Below are positions 6,084 through 6,220 of a stretch of DNA of 6,220 nucleotides, in pieces. The notes beneath the pieces are model-generated. The model did no database searches. It saw only the letters and a list, made by a program, of their open reading frames with translations, and had not been told where the DNA came from. How positions within the stretch are numbered: the stretch's first letter is position 1; each line of letters begins with the position of its first letter. The stretch covers positions 1 to 6,220 of the forward strand of contig JANSXJ010000220.1 in the NCBI GenBank assembly GCA_024743015.1. The letters run 5' to 3'. The stretch is from Hyphomonas sp. (lineage in GTDB: Bacteria > Pseudomonadota > Alphaproteobacteria > Caulobacterales > Hyphomonadaceae). Position numbers and translations under genes: made by a program.

Positions 6084-6149
6084 ATGTCAAAAATCTTGTA
6101 CACACCCCATGTAGTAAAACATTTTTGACATGTCAAATATTTTCGACAT
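6084..6149. promoter_or_regulatory. Operator-like array of four ATGTCAAAAAT half-sites
   Basis: Four 11-bp copies are visible: ATGTCAAAAAT (6084-6094, forward), ATTTTTGACAT (6121-6131, inverted), ATGTCAAATAT (6130-6140, forward) and ATTTTCGACAT (6139-6149, inverted). The last three start every 9 bp and overlap by two bases. The junction of the second and third is a perfect 14-bp palindrome, TTTGACATGTCAAA (6124-6137). The first and second copies form a perfect 11-bp inverted repeat 26 bp apart. The cluster covers the -35 box of the minus-strand operon, and the single copy lies in its predicted leader. A repressor site is the simplest reading; the likely binder is the adjacent XRE protein or the product of the divergent gene beyond the window. 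Confidence 0.7.
6108..6136 (-). promoter_or_regulatory. Candidate promoter of the membrane-protein/XRE operon
   Basis: On the complement a perfect TTGACA (6136-6131) is followed after 17 nt by TACATG (6113-6108). The -35 is ideal and the -10 matches only three consensus bases. Transcription would begin near 6101, giving a leader of about 40 nt with AGGAG before the ATG at 6058. The -35 lies inside the half-site array, as expected for a repressed promoter. Confidence 0.5.
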
Positions 6150-6174
6150 GCACGTGGAAACGCCCTTTGACAGC

Positions 6175-6202
6175 AGCGCCGAGAGTGATACCTCCCGGCG
6201 CT
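6175..6202 (+). repeat. Strong hairpin in the leader of a gene beyond the window
   Basis: AGCGCCG (6175-6181) pairs perfectly with CGGCGCT (6196-6202). After one A-C mismatch the stem continues as GAG/CTC (6183-6185 with 6192-6194), closing a TGATAC loop. No T-tract follows on either strand, so it is not an ordinary terminator. It ends 6 nt before an AAGGAG motif. Confidence 0.55.
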
Positions 6203-6208
6203 TACACC

Positions 6209-6214
6209 AAGGAG
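6209..6214 (+). promoter_or_regulatory. Probable ribosome binding site of a plus-strand gene starting past the window
   Basis: AAGGAG is followed by CCCTGA, which ends the window. A start codon at 6221 or just after would have ideal spacing. Such a gene would be divergent from the membrane-protein/XRE operon and share its regulatory region. The start codon itself is not visible. Confidence 0.5.
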
Positions 6215-6220
6215 CCCTGA

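Noticed and set aside
6167..6195. Plus-strand promoter from TTGACA at 6167-6172
   Set aside because: The -35 is perfect, but the sequences 16-18 nt downstream do not resemble a -10, and that region forms the hairpin at 6175-6202.

Overview
The window looks like a chromosomal stretch of a moderately GC-rich, Gram-negative proteobacterium. The Gram-negative call rests on a predicted lipoprotein and a Sec-exported protein with AxA cleavage. An alphaproteobacterium is my guess from overall composition and gene content, and I did not test it. Coding density is high. I see no rRNA, tRNA, CRISPR array, insertion sequence or phage gene.

Layout. (1) 82-2251, minus strand: three genes transcribed in the order SDR oxidoreductase, DUF3052 protein, VTT/TVP38-type membrane protein. 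The first two share one base (TGATG) and the third follows after 65 bp, so this is a probable operon. (2) 2252-2366: a divergent intergenic region with a weak candidate promoter and a tandem GTTACA repeat. (3) 2367-5101, plus strand: a secreted, cysteine-rich Sel1/Hcp-like repeat protein, then a large SdsA1-type metallo-beta-lactamase-fold alkylsulfatase carrying a lipobox. A candidate hairpin terminator follows. (4) 5242-5418, plus strand: a small unrecognised ORF of 58 aa. Its Shine-Dalgarno (SD) is perfectly complementary to a segment about 50 nt upstream. (5) 5415-6058, minus strand: a four-helix membrane protein with a DEREK motif, followed two bases later by a small XRE/Cro-type regulator. 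The regulator's stop codon overlaps the small ORF's stop in a shared CTAG. (6) 6059-6220: a regulatory region with four copies of an 11-bp half-site (consensus ATGTCAAAAAT), three of them overlapping in alternating orientation across a -35 box. It ends with a strong hairpin and an SD that probably serves a plus-strand gene starting just beyond the window.

How the parts work together. The plus-strand pair suggests envelope proteins: the alkylsulfatase would release sulfate from alkyl sulfate esters, and the Hcp-like protein is an exported repeat scaffold of unknown partner. The membrane-protein/regulator pair is a compact module whose operator array suggests autoregulation or control by the divergent neighbour. 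The minus-strand SDR operon is generic and its substrate cannot be read from sequence.

I do not see a large undescribed system. The most original signals are non-coding: the half-site array at 6084-6149 and the possible ribosome-site-masking helix in front of the 58-aa ORF.
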